Shown here piece by piece: positions 36,081 to 44,800 of a stretch of 64,000 nucleotides of DNA. How positions within the stretch are numbered: position 1 is the first letter of the stretch; every line of letters starts with the position of its first letter. Below the pieces are notes generated by a model. The model was not told the DNA's origin and did no database searches. It saw only the letters and a program-made list of their open reading frames with translations. A program made the translations under genes and the position numbers. Source of the DNA: Azospirillum sp. TSH64 (lineage in GTDB: Bacteria; Pseudomonadota; Alphaproteobacteria; Azospirillales; Azospirillaceae); contig NZ_LGQW01000015.1 of the NCBI RefSeq assembly GCF_003116035.1, positions 6,702,545 to 6,766,544 on the forward strand, read 5' to 3'.

Positions 36081-37199
36081 ATGCCCACCCCTTCCACCAG
36101 CGCCCACCGGACGATGTACCCGGCCGCGGCGCTCTATGCGGCGCTCGCCGTCCCGCTGTGGCTGGCACAGGTCGGTGGCCTGCTGCCGGCGGGCTGGTCG
36201 CCGGCCGTGCATGCGCACGAGATGACGCTGGGCTATGCGCTGGCGGTGGTCGGCGGCTTCCTGATGACCCGGCTGTCGCGCCCGATGGTGGCGGTGGCCC
36301 TGCTGTCCTGGCTCGCCGGACGGCTGGCCCTTCCGGCCGGGCTGCCGCCGCTGCTGGCACTCCCGCTCTGCTTCGCCTATCCGCTGCTGCTGTTCGTCGT
36401 CGCCGGCCTTCCCTTCCTGCGCACCGGCCGCAGCGGCCACAACGCGGTGTTCGGCCCGCTGATCGGCGCCTTCCTCGGTGCCGAGGCGCTGTTCTGGGCG
36501 GGGGAGCTGGGCCTTGTCCCCGGCAGCGGCCAGCCCGTCGCCCTGCTGCTGATCGCCACGCTGCTGCTGACCATGGGCGGGCGGGTCATCCCCGCCGCGA
36601 CCGCCGGAGCCCTGCGCCGCCAGGGGATCACCCTCGCGCACCGGGTCCAGCCGAGGCTGGAGGCGATGGGCATCGCCGGGGCCGCCCTCTGCCTGCTGTC
36701 GGCCGCCACCGGCCTGCTGCCCCTCGCCGGCGCCGCCGGGGCCGCGATGGCCGGGACGAGCGCACTGCTGCGGCTCGCCCGCTGGAAGCCGCATCTGCTG
36801 CTGCGCCGGCCGGAGATCGCCAGCCTGCATCTGGGCTATCTCTGCCTCGGCGCCGGCTGGCTGCTGTCGGCTGGCACGGCGCTGCTCGGCCTGCCGCCCG
36901 CCGCCGGCTGGCACCTGCTGGGGGTCGGCGCGCTCGGCATCCTCGCCAGCGCCATGACGATCCGCACCACCCTGCAACGCGAAGCGGAGCCGGAGCGTTT
37001 CCCGCCCGCCGCCAGCGTCGCCGTCGGGCTGATCGCCCTGGCGGCGGCGCTGCGCGTGGCGGCGGTCTGGTGGCCGTCGATGAGTCTGCTGACCGCCGCG
37101 GCGGTCTTCTGGACCCTCGGCCAGCTGCTGACCGCCGGGGTTCTGCTCACCCGGCCGCGGCGGTCACGCCGACGGCAGGACGCGTTGCAGGAAATCTAG
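36081..37199 (+). CDS. nnrS: NnrS-family haem-copper membrane protein
   Basis: 372 residues, nearly all hydrophobic, with about twelve membrane segments. The N-terminal signature HAHEMTLGYALAVVGGFLMT is diagnostic for NnrS, and GHNAVFGPL and GGRVIPA appear in the middle as expected. NnrS is a haem and copper membrane protein that protects against nitrosative stress and is controlled by NnrR. It is divergent from a Crp/Fnr regulator, the usual arrangement. Its end overlaps the convergent hydrolase gene by 36 bp. Confidence 0.9.
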   Translation: MPTPSTSAHRTMYPAAALYAALAVPLWLAQVGGLLPAGWSPAVHAHEMTLGYALAVVGGFLMTRLSRPMVAVALLSWLAGRLALPAGLPPLLALPLCFAYPLLLFVVAGLPFLRTGRSGHNAVFGPLIGAFLGAEALFWAGELGLVPGSGQPVALLLIATLLLTMGGRVIPAATAGALRRQGITLAHRVQPRLEAMGIAGAALCLLSAATGLLPLAGAAGAAMAGTSALLRLARWKPHLLLRRPEIASLHLGYLCLGAGWLLSAGTALLGLPPAAGWHLLGVGALGILASAMTIRTTLQREAEPERFPPAASVAVGLIALAAALRVAAVWWPSMSLLTAAAVFWTLGQLLTAGVLLTRPRRSRRRQDALQEI

Positions 37200-37835
37200 G
37201 CCGAGCTGCGCACCGGCGGCGGTGATGGTGTGCGGGACGCCGCGCAGCAGATGCTCCTCCACCGCGAAGCCGGCGGAGCGGAAATGGGTGGCGGCGGCCT
37301 GCACCACGGCGGGCGGCATGATGCTGTCCGCCGCACCGCCGACCATCAGGATCGGCGGACGGTGCCCCGCCCCATCCGGCGTTTCGACCGGTGCAGCGAT
37401 GCGGCCGGCGAAGGCGACGACGGCACCGCAGCGCTCCGGAGCGGTCATGGCGAGATGCAGCGCCATGATGCTGCCCTGGCTGAAGCCGACCAGCACCACG
37501 TCGGCGGGAGCGACGCCCACCCGCTGCCGTTCGGCCTCGATCAGTTCGGCCAGCGCCGGCAGGGCAGCGGCGACGCGGGCGGGGCGGTTCGCCTCCGTCA
37601 CCCCGGCGATGCTGAACCATTGATGCCCGTTGCCCATGTCGAAGGGCTGCGGTGCGTTTGGCGCTGCGAAGGCGGCGTCGGGAAGCGCCCCCCGCCAGGA
37701 CTGGGCCAGCGGCATCAGGTCGGCGCCGGACGACCCGACGCCGTGCAGCAGGATGACCAGCCGCCTTGCCGCCGTCCCGGAGACGGGGGCCAGGCGCAGG
37801 ACCTCACCGGAACCGTCTGTCGTGTTGCCGCTCAT
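37164..37835 (-). CDS. Alpha/beta hydrolase of the phospholipase/carboxylesterase family
   Basis: 223 residues from the ATG at 37835 behind AGGAAAGGCGG. The catalytic triad is visible: Ser in VLVGFSQGSIMAL, Asp in GGAADSIMPP and His in LRGVPHTITA; the oxyanion strand is VILLHGVGSSGADL. This is the small esterase (acyl-protein thioesterase-like) group. It lies in a series of minus-strand genes with a glutathionyl-hydroquinone reductase 28 bp upstream, so the two may be cotranscribed. The substrate is unknown. Confidence 0.88.
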   Translation of the reverse strand: MSGNTTDGSGEVLRLAPVSGTAARRLVILLHGVGSSGADLMPLAQSWRGALPDAAFAAPNAPQPFDMGNGHQWFSIAGVTEANRPARVAAALPALAELIEAERQRVGVAPADVVLVGFSQGSIMALHLAMTAPERCGAVVAFAGRIAAPVETPDGAGHRPPILMVGGAADSIMPPAVVQAAATHFRSAGFAVEEHLLRGVPHTITAAGAQLGLDFLQRVLPSA

Positions 37836-37863
37836 GGAAACCGCCTTTCCTGTCGTCGCTGTA

Positions 37864-38865
37864 TCAGCCGCGCTGCCAGATGCCCTTGCCCGGCAGCCGG
37901 TCGCGATCATGCGGACGGTCGAAATCCAGCGCCGGCCCCTTCGGCACGATCAGCGTCGGGTTGATCGCCGGGTTGGTGTAGTAGCCGGTCTTGATATGGT
38001 CGATCTTCACCGTCTCGCGGATGCCCGGCCACTGGTACAGCTCGCGCAGATAGGCCGACAGGTTGGGATAATCCCCGATCCGCCGCAGGTTGCACTTGAA
38101 GGCGCCGTGATAGGCGGCGTCGAAGCGCACCAGCGTCACGAACAGGCGCCAGTCGGCTTCGGTCAGATGCTCGCCAGCCAGATAGCGGCTGGCCGACAGC
38201 CGCTCCTCCAGCCGGTCGAGCGTGGCGAACAGCGCGTCGAACGCCTCGTCGTAGCTGGCCTGCGACTTGGCGAAGCCGCAGCGGTAAACGCCGTTGTTGA
38301 CGGTCGTATAGACCAGCTCGTTCCAGCGGTCGATCTCCGGCCGCAGCGGCTCGGGATAGAGGTCCAGCCGGTTGCTGGTCAGCCCATCGAAGGCGCCGTT
38401 CAGGATGCGGATGATGTCCGCCGACTCGTTGTTGACGATCCGCCCCTCCTGCCGGTCCCACAGAACCGGGACCGACACCTTGCCGGTGTAGGTCGGGTCG
38501 CTCGCCGTATAGAGGCTGTAATGATGGCGGAAGCGGCCGACGCCCGGTCCGCCATCCTGCTCCTCGCCATAGACCCAGCCGTCTTCGCCCAGCACCGGCT
38601 CGGCGGCGGACATGCCGATCACCCCCTCCAGCCCCTTCAGCGCGCGAAAGATCAGCGTGCGCGAGGCCCAGGGACACAGATAGGAAATATAGAGATGATA
38701 GCGTCCGGCCACCGCCGGCAATGTCGGCTTCCCATCGGCATCCGGCGCGCCGTCCGGCGTGATCCAGTCGCGGAAGCGGGTCGGCTCGCGGTGAAAGGCG
38801 CCGCCCTTGATCTCGCTGGCCGCGATGTCGCCCTTTTCCCAAACACCGTTCACAAGCTGCGGCAT
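37864..38865 (-). CDS. Glutathionyl-hydroquinone reductase (omega-class-like GST)
   Basis: 333 residues with the active-site motif SYLCPWASR (Cys64) and the family stretches FHREPTRFRDWI, VPVLWDRQEGRIVNNESADIIRIL and NNGVYRCGFAKSQASYDEA. Enzymes of the YqjG/ECM4/PcpF group remove glutathione from glutathionyl-hydroquinones, a step in detoxification of quinones. It is cytoplasmic, with length as usual for the group (about 320-330). The hydrolase gene follows on the same strand. Confidence 0.94.
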   Translation of the reverse strand: MPQLVNGVWEKGDIAASEIKGGAFHREPTRFRDWITPDGAPDADGKPTLPAVAGRYHLYISYLCPWASRTLIFRALKGLEGVIGMSAAEPVLGEDGWVYGEEQDGGPGVGRFRHHYSLYTASDPTYTGKVSVPVLWDRQEGRIVNNESADIIRILNGAFDGLTSNRLDLYPEPLRPEIDRWNELVYTTVNNGVYRCGFAKSQASYDEAFDALFATLDRLEERLSASRYLAGEHLTEADWRLFVTLVRFDAAYHGAFKCNLRRIGDYPNLSAYLRELYQWPGIRETVKIDHIKTGYYTNPAINPTLIVPKGPALDFDRPHDRDRLPGKGIWQRG

Positions 38866-38953
38866 CGCGGTTCCTCCATTCCAATCGGCACATAGGCGAA
38901 GGGGCCGGCGAACCGGCCCCTCCCACTCTGCAACAGTCGAAGACTGCCGGCGA

Positions 38954-39538
38954 TCAGGACTTGACCGCTTCGACCTCGATCAGCAGCTGGATGTCGTCAC
39001 CGATGGCCGGGGCGCCGTACTTCATGCCGAACTCGGTGCGCTTGACCGTGCCGCGGGCGGAGAAGCCGGCGGTCTCCAGCTTGCTGGCCGGGCTGACGCC
39101 GTCCTTGTTGAAGGTGACGTCCAGCACCACCGGCTTGGTCACGCCCAGCATGGTCAGGTCGCCGTGCAGCTTGCCGGTCTTGTCGCCGGTCTTCTCGATC
39201 TTCGTGCTCTTGAAAGTCATCTTCGGGAACTCCTTCGCATTGAAGAAGTCCGGCGAGCGCAGATGCTCGTCACGCTTGGCGTGGTTGGTGTCGACGCTGG
39301 TGGTGTCGATGGTGACGGTGACGGTGCTCTTCTCGACAGCGTCCTTGTCGAAGCTGACCTCGCCGCCGACCGTGTTGAAGCGGCCGATCACGTTGGAGAA
39401 GCCGACATGGTTGACGATGAAGGCGACGGCGGTGTGCGCCGGGTCGATCTTGTAGCTGACCGGGGCGGCGAAGGCGGTGGAAACGGCACCGGTCGCCGTC
39501 GCGACGAACAGGGCGGCGGCAAACAGGGTCTTCTTCAT
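38954..39538 (-). CDS. YceI-family periplasmic lipid-binding protein
   Basis: 194 residues from the ATG at 39538 with a signal peptide ending STAFAA, then the YceI lipocalin-like barrel (YKIDPAHTAVAFIVNHVGFSNVIGRF, RDEHLRSPDFFNAKEFPKMTF, LHGDLTMLGVTKPVVLDV). YceI proteins bind isoprenoid or quinone-like lipids in the periplasm. The gene lies between an integral membrane protein gene (41 bp upstream) and the quinone reductase gene. Quinone-related use is suggestive only. Confidence 0.93.
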   Translation of the reverse strand: MKKTLFAAALFVATATGAVSTAFAAPVSYKIDPAHTAVAFIVNHVGFSNVIGRFNTVGGEVSFDKDAVEKSTVTVTIDTTSVDTNHAKRDEHLRSPDFFNAKEFPKMTFKSTKIEKTGDKTGKLHGDLTMLGVTKPVVLDVTFNKDGVSPASKLETAGFSARGTVKRTEFGMKYGAPAIGDDIQLLIEVEAVKS

Positions 39539-39578
39539 GAACGGAACTCCGGAAAACAGGATTGACTGGAAGGAAGGA

Positions 39579-40424
39579 TCAGTAGGGCGACGCTTCGCCG
39601 CCACTCAGCGCGAAGGCCGCGCCGATGGCGACCAGCGCCGGAAGGACAGCGACCACCGTGACGGCGGCCGACGAGGCGGCGCGGCCGACCGGGCCGTCGC
39701 CCTGGGGAAGAAAGCGGCGGACATGGCCGGCGAACAGGGCGGGCAGGGCCAGCAACAGAACCGCGGCCTGGGTCTGGGTGAACAGGGCCAGCACGGCGGC
39801 CAGCAGGACGGCGATGCCGGTGGCGACCCGGCCCGACAGGCCCCAGCCATGGCGCTCCACCGGCCAGTTCCACAGCAGGAACCCACCGGCCGACGCCGCC
39901 AGCGCCAGCGCCATCTGGGCGATGGAGGCCGAGGAGCCGATCAGCGCGGTGCCGCCGACCGCCAGCGCCAGCGCCAGCAGCGAGGCGGCCGGCGCCGTCG
40001 GGCTTTCGGCCCCTTGCGTCTGCGAAACGCGGGCAAAAGCGACCCACGCCGCCGTGCCGAGCAGGACGACCAGGGTGACGATTGCCGCCGCCGAGTCGAG
40101 CGCGGGCAGGGCGATCCACAGCAGAGATGCGGCAAGCCAGACCGCCAGCACCGCCGACGCGATCCGGCCGCGGATCCCCGCCACGTCGGCGACCACGCCG
40201 ATCAGCAGCCCGGCGGCCGACGCCCAGAACAGCTTGCCCATGCTCGACGGCGGCGGCAGGGCCGGCAGGCCGATCACCATCGCGAAGACGACCAGGAAGC
40301 CGGCGGCGATGCCGGCCGCCGCCAGCGGGCGGCGCAGCAGGTGCAGCGCGCCGACCAGGATCAGGCCGACCAGCAGCGGCAGCACGCTGGATTGGACGAA
40401 GGGGTCTTGAAGCAGCTCGGACAT
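39579..40424 (-). CDS. Integral membrane protein of unknown function
   Basis: 281 residues with about nine hydrophobic segments and few charged residues, beginning LLQDPFVQSSVLPLLVGLILVGALHLL. The middle carries a short charged turn (VSQTQGAESPT). No family is recognised. It shares strand and short spacing with the YceI gene after it (41 bp), which suggests an operon. It is divergent from the LysR regulator gene and could be a target of that regulator. Confidence 0.75.
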   Translation of the reverse strand: MSELLQDPFVQSSVLPLLVGLILVGALHLLRRPLAAAGIAAGFLVVFAMVIGLPALPPPSSMGKLFWASAAGLLIGVVADVAGIRGRIASAVLAVWLAASLLWIALPALDSAAAIVTLVVLLGTAAWVAFARVSQTQGAESPTAPAASLLALALAVGGTALIGSSASIAQMALALAASAGGFLLWNWPVERHGWGLSGRVATGIAVLLAAVLALFTQTQAAVLLLALPALFAGHVRRFLPQGDGPVGRAASSAAVTVVAVLPALVAIGAAFALSGGEASPY

Positions 40425-40547
40425 GGGAGAAAGCCGGGTCTCGATGGGATGGCGCAGGCTGCGCTTGGCGGGGACCCTAACCTGTGCTCTGGTAAGCGCA
40501 AATTCGGGAGTTTTGCAAAAAGCATATGCAGGAATGAGCGGGAATAA

Positions 40548-41501
40548 ATGCTAGGTAGCAGCAATTGGGATGATTTTCGCTATTTGCTGGCGGTGGCGCG
40601 GCATGGGTCGCTGTCGGCGGCGGCGCGCGTCCTCGGTGTGAACCACAGCACGGTCCTGCGCCGGGTGACGGCGCTGGAGCAGGCGATGGGTGCCCGTCTG
40701 TTCGACAAGCTGCCCGGCGGCTATGTGCTGACCGCGGCGGGCGACGAGATGCAGCGGGTGGCGCAGAAGATGGAGGAGGATCTGGCCGCCGCCAACCGCC
40801 TGCTGTCCGGCCGCGACACCCGGATCAGCGGCAGCCTGCGCGTGACCACCGTCGACATCCTGACGCTCTACGTCCTGCCGCGCCACATCGCCGCCTTCCG
40901 CCGCCGCCACCCCGACCTGCGGGTCGATCTGGTGGCGGCGGAGGCCTCGCTCAGCCTGACCCGGCGCGAAGCCGACGTGGCGATCCGCGCCACCACCAGC
41001 CCGCCGGAGAATCTGGTGGGCCGCGCGGTGTCCGGCCTCGCCTTCGCCGTCTATGGCGGCACCGGCTATCTGGAGGAGGCGGGCGCCGGCGGCGATCTCG
41101 ACCGCCATCCCTGGGTCGGGCTGGACGAGTCCTTCGACCACACCAACCTCGCCCACTGGATGAAGCGGATGGTCCCGGCCGGCTCCGTCCGCTACCGGGT
41201 CAATTCGGTGGCGGGGGCGGTGGAGGCGGTGCGGGCCGGCATCGGGCTCGGCCTGCTGCCCTGCGGCGTGGTCGACCGCGACCCGGCCTTCCGCCGCATC
41301 GGCGAGCCGGTGCAGGAGGCCGACGCGAAGCTCTGGCTGCTGACCCACGAGGATTTGCGCCACATGGGCCGCGTCCGCGCCTTCCTCGACTTCATGGCCG
41401 ACGCCCTGACCCGCGACCGCGACCTGCTGGAAGGGCGCTGTCCGTTGCCCCTCTCCCTCCCCGATTTCTCCCTCTCCCCCCCGGGGAGAGGGACGGGGTG
41501 A
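40548..41501 (+). CDS. LysR-family transcriptional regulator
   Basis: 317 residues with an N-terminal winged helix (WDDFRYLLAVARHGSLSAAARVLGVNHSTVLRRVTALEQAMGARLFDK) and a substrate-binding domain of the type seen in LTTRs that act on divergent genes. The last 15 or so residues (PDFSLSPPGRGTG) and the stop codon are supplied by a REP-like repeat, so the natural C-terminus was probably shorter or different. The membrane protein, YceI and quinone reductase genes on the other strand are candidate targets. Confidence 0.92.
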   Translation: MLGSSNWDDFRYLLAVARHGSLSAAARVLGVNHSTVLRRVTALEQAMGARLFDKLPGGYVLTAAGDEMQRVAQKMEEDLAAANRLLSGRDTRISGSLRVTTVDILTLYVLPRHIAAFRRRHPDLRVDLVAAEASLSLTRREADVAIRATTSPPENLVGRAVSGLAFAVYGGTGYLEEAGAGGDLDRHPWVGLDESFDHTNLAHWMKRMVPAGSVRYRVNSVAGAVEAVRAGIGLGLLPCGVVDRDPAFRRIGEPVQEADAKLWLLTHEDLRHMGRVRAFLDFMADALTRDRDLLEGRCPLPLSLPDFSLSPPGRGTG

Positions 41502-41508
41502 GGGGGAC
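41460..41508. repeat. REP-like repeat inside the end of the LysR gene (copy 5)
   Basis: CTCTCCCCCCCGGGGAGAGGG then ACGGGGTGAGGGGGA. It contains the stop codon and last codons of the LysR gene and forms an inverted pair with the copy at 41546, with about 40 bp between. The pair has the same arrangement as that between nosZ and nosD. Confidence 0.82.
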
Positions 41509-41545
41509 GCACATGCCGGATTTTTGGATAAGGGCCGCAGCGCAT

Positions 41546-41590
41546 CCCCCTCACCCTAACCCTCTCCCCGGGGGGGAGAGGGGATTCTTC
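41546..41590. repeat. REP-like repeat inside the end of the helicase gene (copy 6)
   Basis: CCCCCTCACCCTAACCCTCTCC followed by the GGGGGG core and GAGAGGGGA. It encodes the last residues (IPSPPRGEG) and the stop codon of the minus-strand helicase gene and is the inverted partner of the copy at 41460. Confidence 0.82.
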
Positions 41591-43403
41591 CGGTGTCGCG
41601 TCCGCGAGGCATCTGCATCCGTGCCGGCTGCCCCCGCCGCCGTGTCGACCACGTGAATTGCGGATCGTCGAGGATCAGGTGCCGGTGGTCCGACAGCCGG
41701 TTGCGCTCCAGCCAGCCGACCGTCGCCTCCAGCTCCGACAGCGTCATTTCGGAGCGCGCCTTCTTCATCAGCCGCTTCAGCACGGCGTTGTAGATGTGGT
41801 AGCCGGTCGGCCCCTCGGCGACGAGGTTGTTGTCCTCGTCCTCGATCACCTGCGCCGCCACCAATTGCCCGATGCGCTGGCGCAGGTGATGCTCCGCCGC
41901 ACTCGGCGTCAGCGGCAATTCCCCCGGATCCCTCCCCTGCGTTCCAAAGTCCGGCCCCGGCGCCACCACGGCGAAGCTCAGCGCCGTGGCGTTGGATTCA
42001 AGCGGGATGATCTCCGGCTCGCGCTCCGTCGAGCGCTCAAAGGGAAGCTCCTGCTGCGGACGGCGGGTCTTCACCATGGCGCGGGTGCCCTGCTGGGTCT
42101 CCACCATGGTGCGGAACTGCTCGAACAGCGCGTCGGAGGGGTGGTAGATCAGCGCCCGCTGCCGGTCGTAGGGACCGCCATGCGGGTCCACCCGCGTCGC
42201 CCGCGCAATCGCCTGCTCCAGCCAGGGGCGGGAGCGGATGTGCGTCAGGCAGGCGACATGGGTGATCGACGGCGCGTCCAGCCCCTCGTACGCCATGGCG
42301 ACGGAGACCAGCACCGCCGGTTCGGGGCGCAGGCGAAACGCGGCGACCACCTCCTGCGCGTCGCGGCACTCGGAAATGGCGAGCCGCGCCATGCGTCCGG
42401 CCTGCGCCTTCGGCATCCAGCCTTGCAGCGTCTCCAGATAGAAGCGCGCCGTCCCCTGGTCGGGAGCGATCACCAGCAGCTTGCCCAGCCCCGGATCGTC
42501 GCGCCCCGCCGGCAGCTTCAGCTCCGCCCGCCGTTTCGCCCGATGCTCCCGGCAGGAGCGGTAGGCCTCGCGCAGCATCGCCTGGGCGAAGCCGGTGCGC
42601 AGTGCGGTGAACAGGGCGTCGCGCGTGTTTTCCCCCGCCTTGGACAGGGAATCGACCCAGCGGTTGGTCCGCTCCGCATCCAGCCAGGAGGCCGTCCCGT
42701 CCATCGCGCCGAAGGTCACCGGCAGGATCGCCTTCTCCGCCAGCGCCTGCCGCCGCGAATATCCCACCACCGCCCAGCCCGGCGCCTTGAAATCGATCTC
42801 CCGCACCTTCCGCGTTCCCTGCGGCGCGCGGTAGGGCAGCCACAGGATCGGCCGGCCGTCGGCGCGCTCCAGCGTCCCGCTCATCAGCAGACGGGCCGAC
42901 GCATTCTCCAGCAGCGGCAGGATCGACCGGCTCCAGGCGGTTTCCTCCTCCACCGCCGCCATGCGGTCGGTGTCGAACACCGCCGGCAGATGGTGCAGCT
43001 CGTCCACCGCCAGGAGGTAGCGGTGGCGGCGGAACTCCTGGAGATGCAGGTCCGGTGCGGCGGCCACCGCCTGATATGTGGTGACGTAGCCCTGCAAACC
43101 GCGGCAGAGGTCGCGCCCGTTCTCCGCGGCGCGCAGGGCAAGGCTGTGTCCCAACACCTCGCGCCAGCGCGGATCGACGAAGGCCTCCTCCGCCTGCTGG
43201 CGCAGGCTGTCGCGCGGCACGATCCAGCAGACCCGGTCGATCCGCCCGGCCTTGTGCAGCGCCGCCGCCATGATCACCGGCAACAGCGATTTCCCCCCGC
43301 CGGGCGTCACCGCCGCCAGAACGTCGCGAACCTCCGTCTGCTGCTGGCCGATGGCGTCGGCGATGGCGCTGACCAGTTGCTGATGGGTTCTCAGCTGCGG
43401 CAT
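41556..43403 (-). CDS. Superfamily 2 DEAD/DEAH-type helicase of unknown role
   Basis: 615 residues from the ATG at 43403. Motif I is TPGGGKS (residues 33-39), motif II DELH (about 134-137), a motif III-like LMSGTLERAD, and a motif VI-like AIARATRVD in the second RecA domain. After about residue 450 comes a tail of unknown kind (TPSAAEHHLRQRIGQLVAAQVIEDEDNN, SELEATVGWLERNRL). It resembles type-III-restriction or phage-type helicases without a nuclease. No partner gene is adjacent. The last residues are encoded by a REP-like repeat. It could serve in DNA repair, plasmid maintenance or defence. Confidence 0.8.
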   Translation of the reverse strand: MPQLRTHQQLVSAIADAIGQQQTEVRDVLAAVTPGGGKSLLPVIMAAALHKAGRIDRVCWIVPRDSLRQQAEEAFVDPRWREVLGHSLALRAAENGRDLCRGLQGYVTTYQAVAAAPDLHLQEFRRHRYLLAVDELHHLPAVFDTDRMAAVEEETAWSRSILPLLENASARLLMSGTLERADGRPILWLPYRAPQGTRKVREIDFKAPGWAVVGYSRRQALAEKAILPVTFGAMDGTASWLDAERTNRWVDSLSKAGENTRDALFTALRTGFAQAMLREAYRSCREHRAKRRAELKLPAGRDDPGLGKLLVIAPDQGTARFYLETLQGWMPKAQAGRMARLAISECRDAQEVVAAFRLRPEPAVLVSVAMAYEGLDAPSITHVACLTHIRSRPWLEQAIARATRVDPHGGPYDRQRALIYHPSDALFEQFRTMVETQQGTRAMVKTRRPQQELPFERSTEREPEIIPLESNATALSFAVVAPGPDFGTQGRDPGELPLTPSAAEHHLRQRIGQLVAAQVIEDEDNNLVAEGPTGYHIYNAVLKRLMKKARSEMTLSELEATVGWLERNRLSDHRHLILDDPQFTWSTRRRGQPARMQMPRGRDTGRIPSPPRGEG

Positions 43404-43640
43404 TCCACCCTTCTGGCTGTGGCACGAGGGAGGAGCAAGCCTAAAGTGCCGCGAGTTCTCCGGTCTTGAGCGCAATCGTAGGTAACGGCGCCCAGGCGGA
43501 GTACTGCCGCCACCGGCTGGGGAGGGCGATTCGCGATTCCTAAGCCTTATGAGCGGCTCGCCGCGCGGCAATCTGATGTACGCACCTTAATTTCCGCATG
43601 CGCGAACTGGCCCAACATCGCAACTCTCCACCAAATGGCA
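43404..43640. other. Divergent gap between the helicase and the xylose regulator
   Basis: About 240 bp before the operator array. It must hold the helicase promoter. The piece 43490-43640 is less GC-rich than its surroundings, but I see no gene, repeat or clear motif in it. Confidence 0.4.
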
Positions 43641-43643
43641 GAG

Positions 43644-43681
43644 CTTGAGCCTGACCTCAAGATTTGAGTTGCGCACCTCAA
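43644..43681. promoter_or_regulatory. Operator array upstream of the xylose regulator gene
   Basis: Four half-sites TTGAG / CTCAA alternate: CTTGAG (43644), CTCAAG (43656), TTGAG (43664) and CTCAA (43677). They form overlapping inverted repeats, CTTGAG-N6-CTCAAG, CTCAA-GAT-TTGAG and TTGAG-N8-CTCAA. The array ends 22 bp before the regulator's ATG at 43704, which suits autoregulation by a LacI-type protein. Confidence 0.6.
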
Positions 43682-43703
43682 ATTGCAGGAATATGTTCGC
43701 GGC

Positions 43704-44762
43704 ATGAACAATCACGCCAGCGATGGACCCATGACCCTGCGCGACGTCGCGGCCGCGGCCGGCGTCAGCCTTGCGACCGCCGACCGGGTGGTCAACGGGC
43801 GGCCCGGCGTCAGCGCCAAGACCGCGCGCAAGGTGCAGGACGCGGTGCAGCGGCTGGGCTTCCGCCCGCTGGCGGCGGCGGCGGAGCTGGCGCGGGCACG
43901 CTCCTGGCGCTTCGCCGTGATCCTGCCCGGCGGCGGCAACCGCTTCATGATGGACATCGCCGACACCATCCGCGCCCAGGCCGGCTGGTTCCGCGCGCGG
44001 CGCATCGGGGTGGAGATCGTCGAGGCCGACGTGTTCGACGCCGACACGCTGGCGGCGCAGTTGGCCGCCCTGCCGGGCCGCTTCGACGGGGTGGCGCTGG
44101 TGGCGCTCGACCATCCGCGCATCCGCGCCGCCATCGACGATCTGGTGGAGGGCGGCATGGCGGTGGTGACGCTGGTGTCCGACGCCCCGTCCTCGCGGCG
44201 CCAGCATTATGTCGGCATCGACAACATCGCCGCCGGCCGCACCGCCGGATCGCTGGTCGGCCGCTTCCTTGGACCCCCGCGCGCCGGGGAGCCGGGCGGC
44301 TCTGTCGGCATCGTCACCGGATCGGGCAGCCTGCGCGACCATGCCGAGCGGCGCTTCGGCTTCGGGCAGGTGCTGGCGGAGGAATATCCCCATCTGACCT
44401 GCCTGACTCCGGTGGAGGGCCGCGACGATCCCGGCCGCAACCGCGATCTGGTCCGCTGCATGCTGGCCGACACGCCCGATCTGGTGGCGATCTACAACAC
44501 CGGCGAGGGCTCGGTCGGCATCGGCGAGGCGCTGGCCGAGGCCGGGCTCGCCCGCAAGATCCTCTGCGTCGGGCACGAGCTGACGCCGGCCACCCGCCGC
44601 ATGCTGCTGGACGGCAGCTTCGCCGCCCTGGTCGCCCAGGATCCGGGGCACGAGGTGCGCTCGATGGGCCGGGTGCTCCACGCCCTGGTCACCGGCCAGG
44701 AGATCGTCGCGGCGCAGGAACACATCAGGGTCCAGGTCATCCTGCGCGACAACCTGCCCTGA
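43704..44762 (+). CDS. LacI-family regulator of the xylose genes
   Basis: 352 residues from the ATG at 43704; a TTG at 43683 would add seven. The N-terminal helix-turn-helix is TLRDVAAAAGVSLATADRVVNGRPGVSAKTARKVQDA, followed by a periplasmic-binding-type sensor (FAVILPGGGNRFMMDIADTIRAQ, LVALDHPRIRAAIDDLVEGG, GIVTGSGSLRDHAERRFGF). It is directly before xylB, 38 bp apart, so it likely controls the xylBAFHG genes in response to xylose. Sensor sequence suggests a pentose-type ligand; that is inference from context. Confidence 0.88.
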   Translation: MNNHASDGPMTLRDVAAAAGVSLATADRVVNGRPGVSAKTARKVQDAVQRLGFRPLAAAAELARARSWRFAVILPGGGNRFMMDIADTIRAQAGWFRARRIGVEIVEADVFDADTLAAQLAALPGRFDGVALVALDHPRIRAAIDDLVEGGMAVVTLVSDAPSSRRQHYVGIDNIAAGRTAGSLVGRFLGPPRAGEPGGSVGIVTGSGSLRDHAERRFGFGQVLAEEYPHLTCLTPVEGRDDPGRNRDLVRCMLADTPDLVAIYNTGEGSVGIGEALAEAGLARKILCVGHELTPATRRMLLDGSFAALVAQDPGHEVRSMGRVLHALVTGQEIVAAQEHIRVQVILRDNLP

Positions 44763-44800
44763 CCTTATCGGAACCAGGGCATCAGAAAAGGTCGACAGTC

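Noticed and set aside
43650..43660. TTGAG-N6-CTCAA before the xylose regulator regarded as an FNR box
   Set aside because: The spacing is two bases too long for the FNR/FixK family, and it is part of a larger array of half-sites better explained by the LacI-type regulator.
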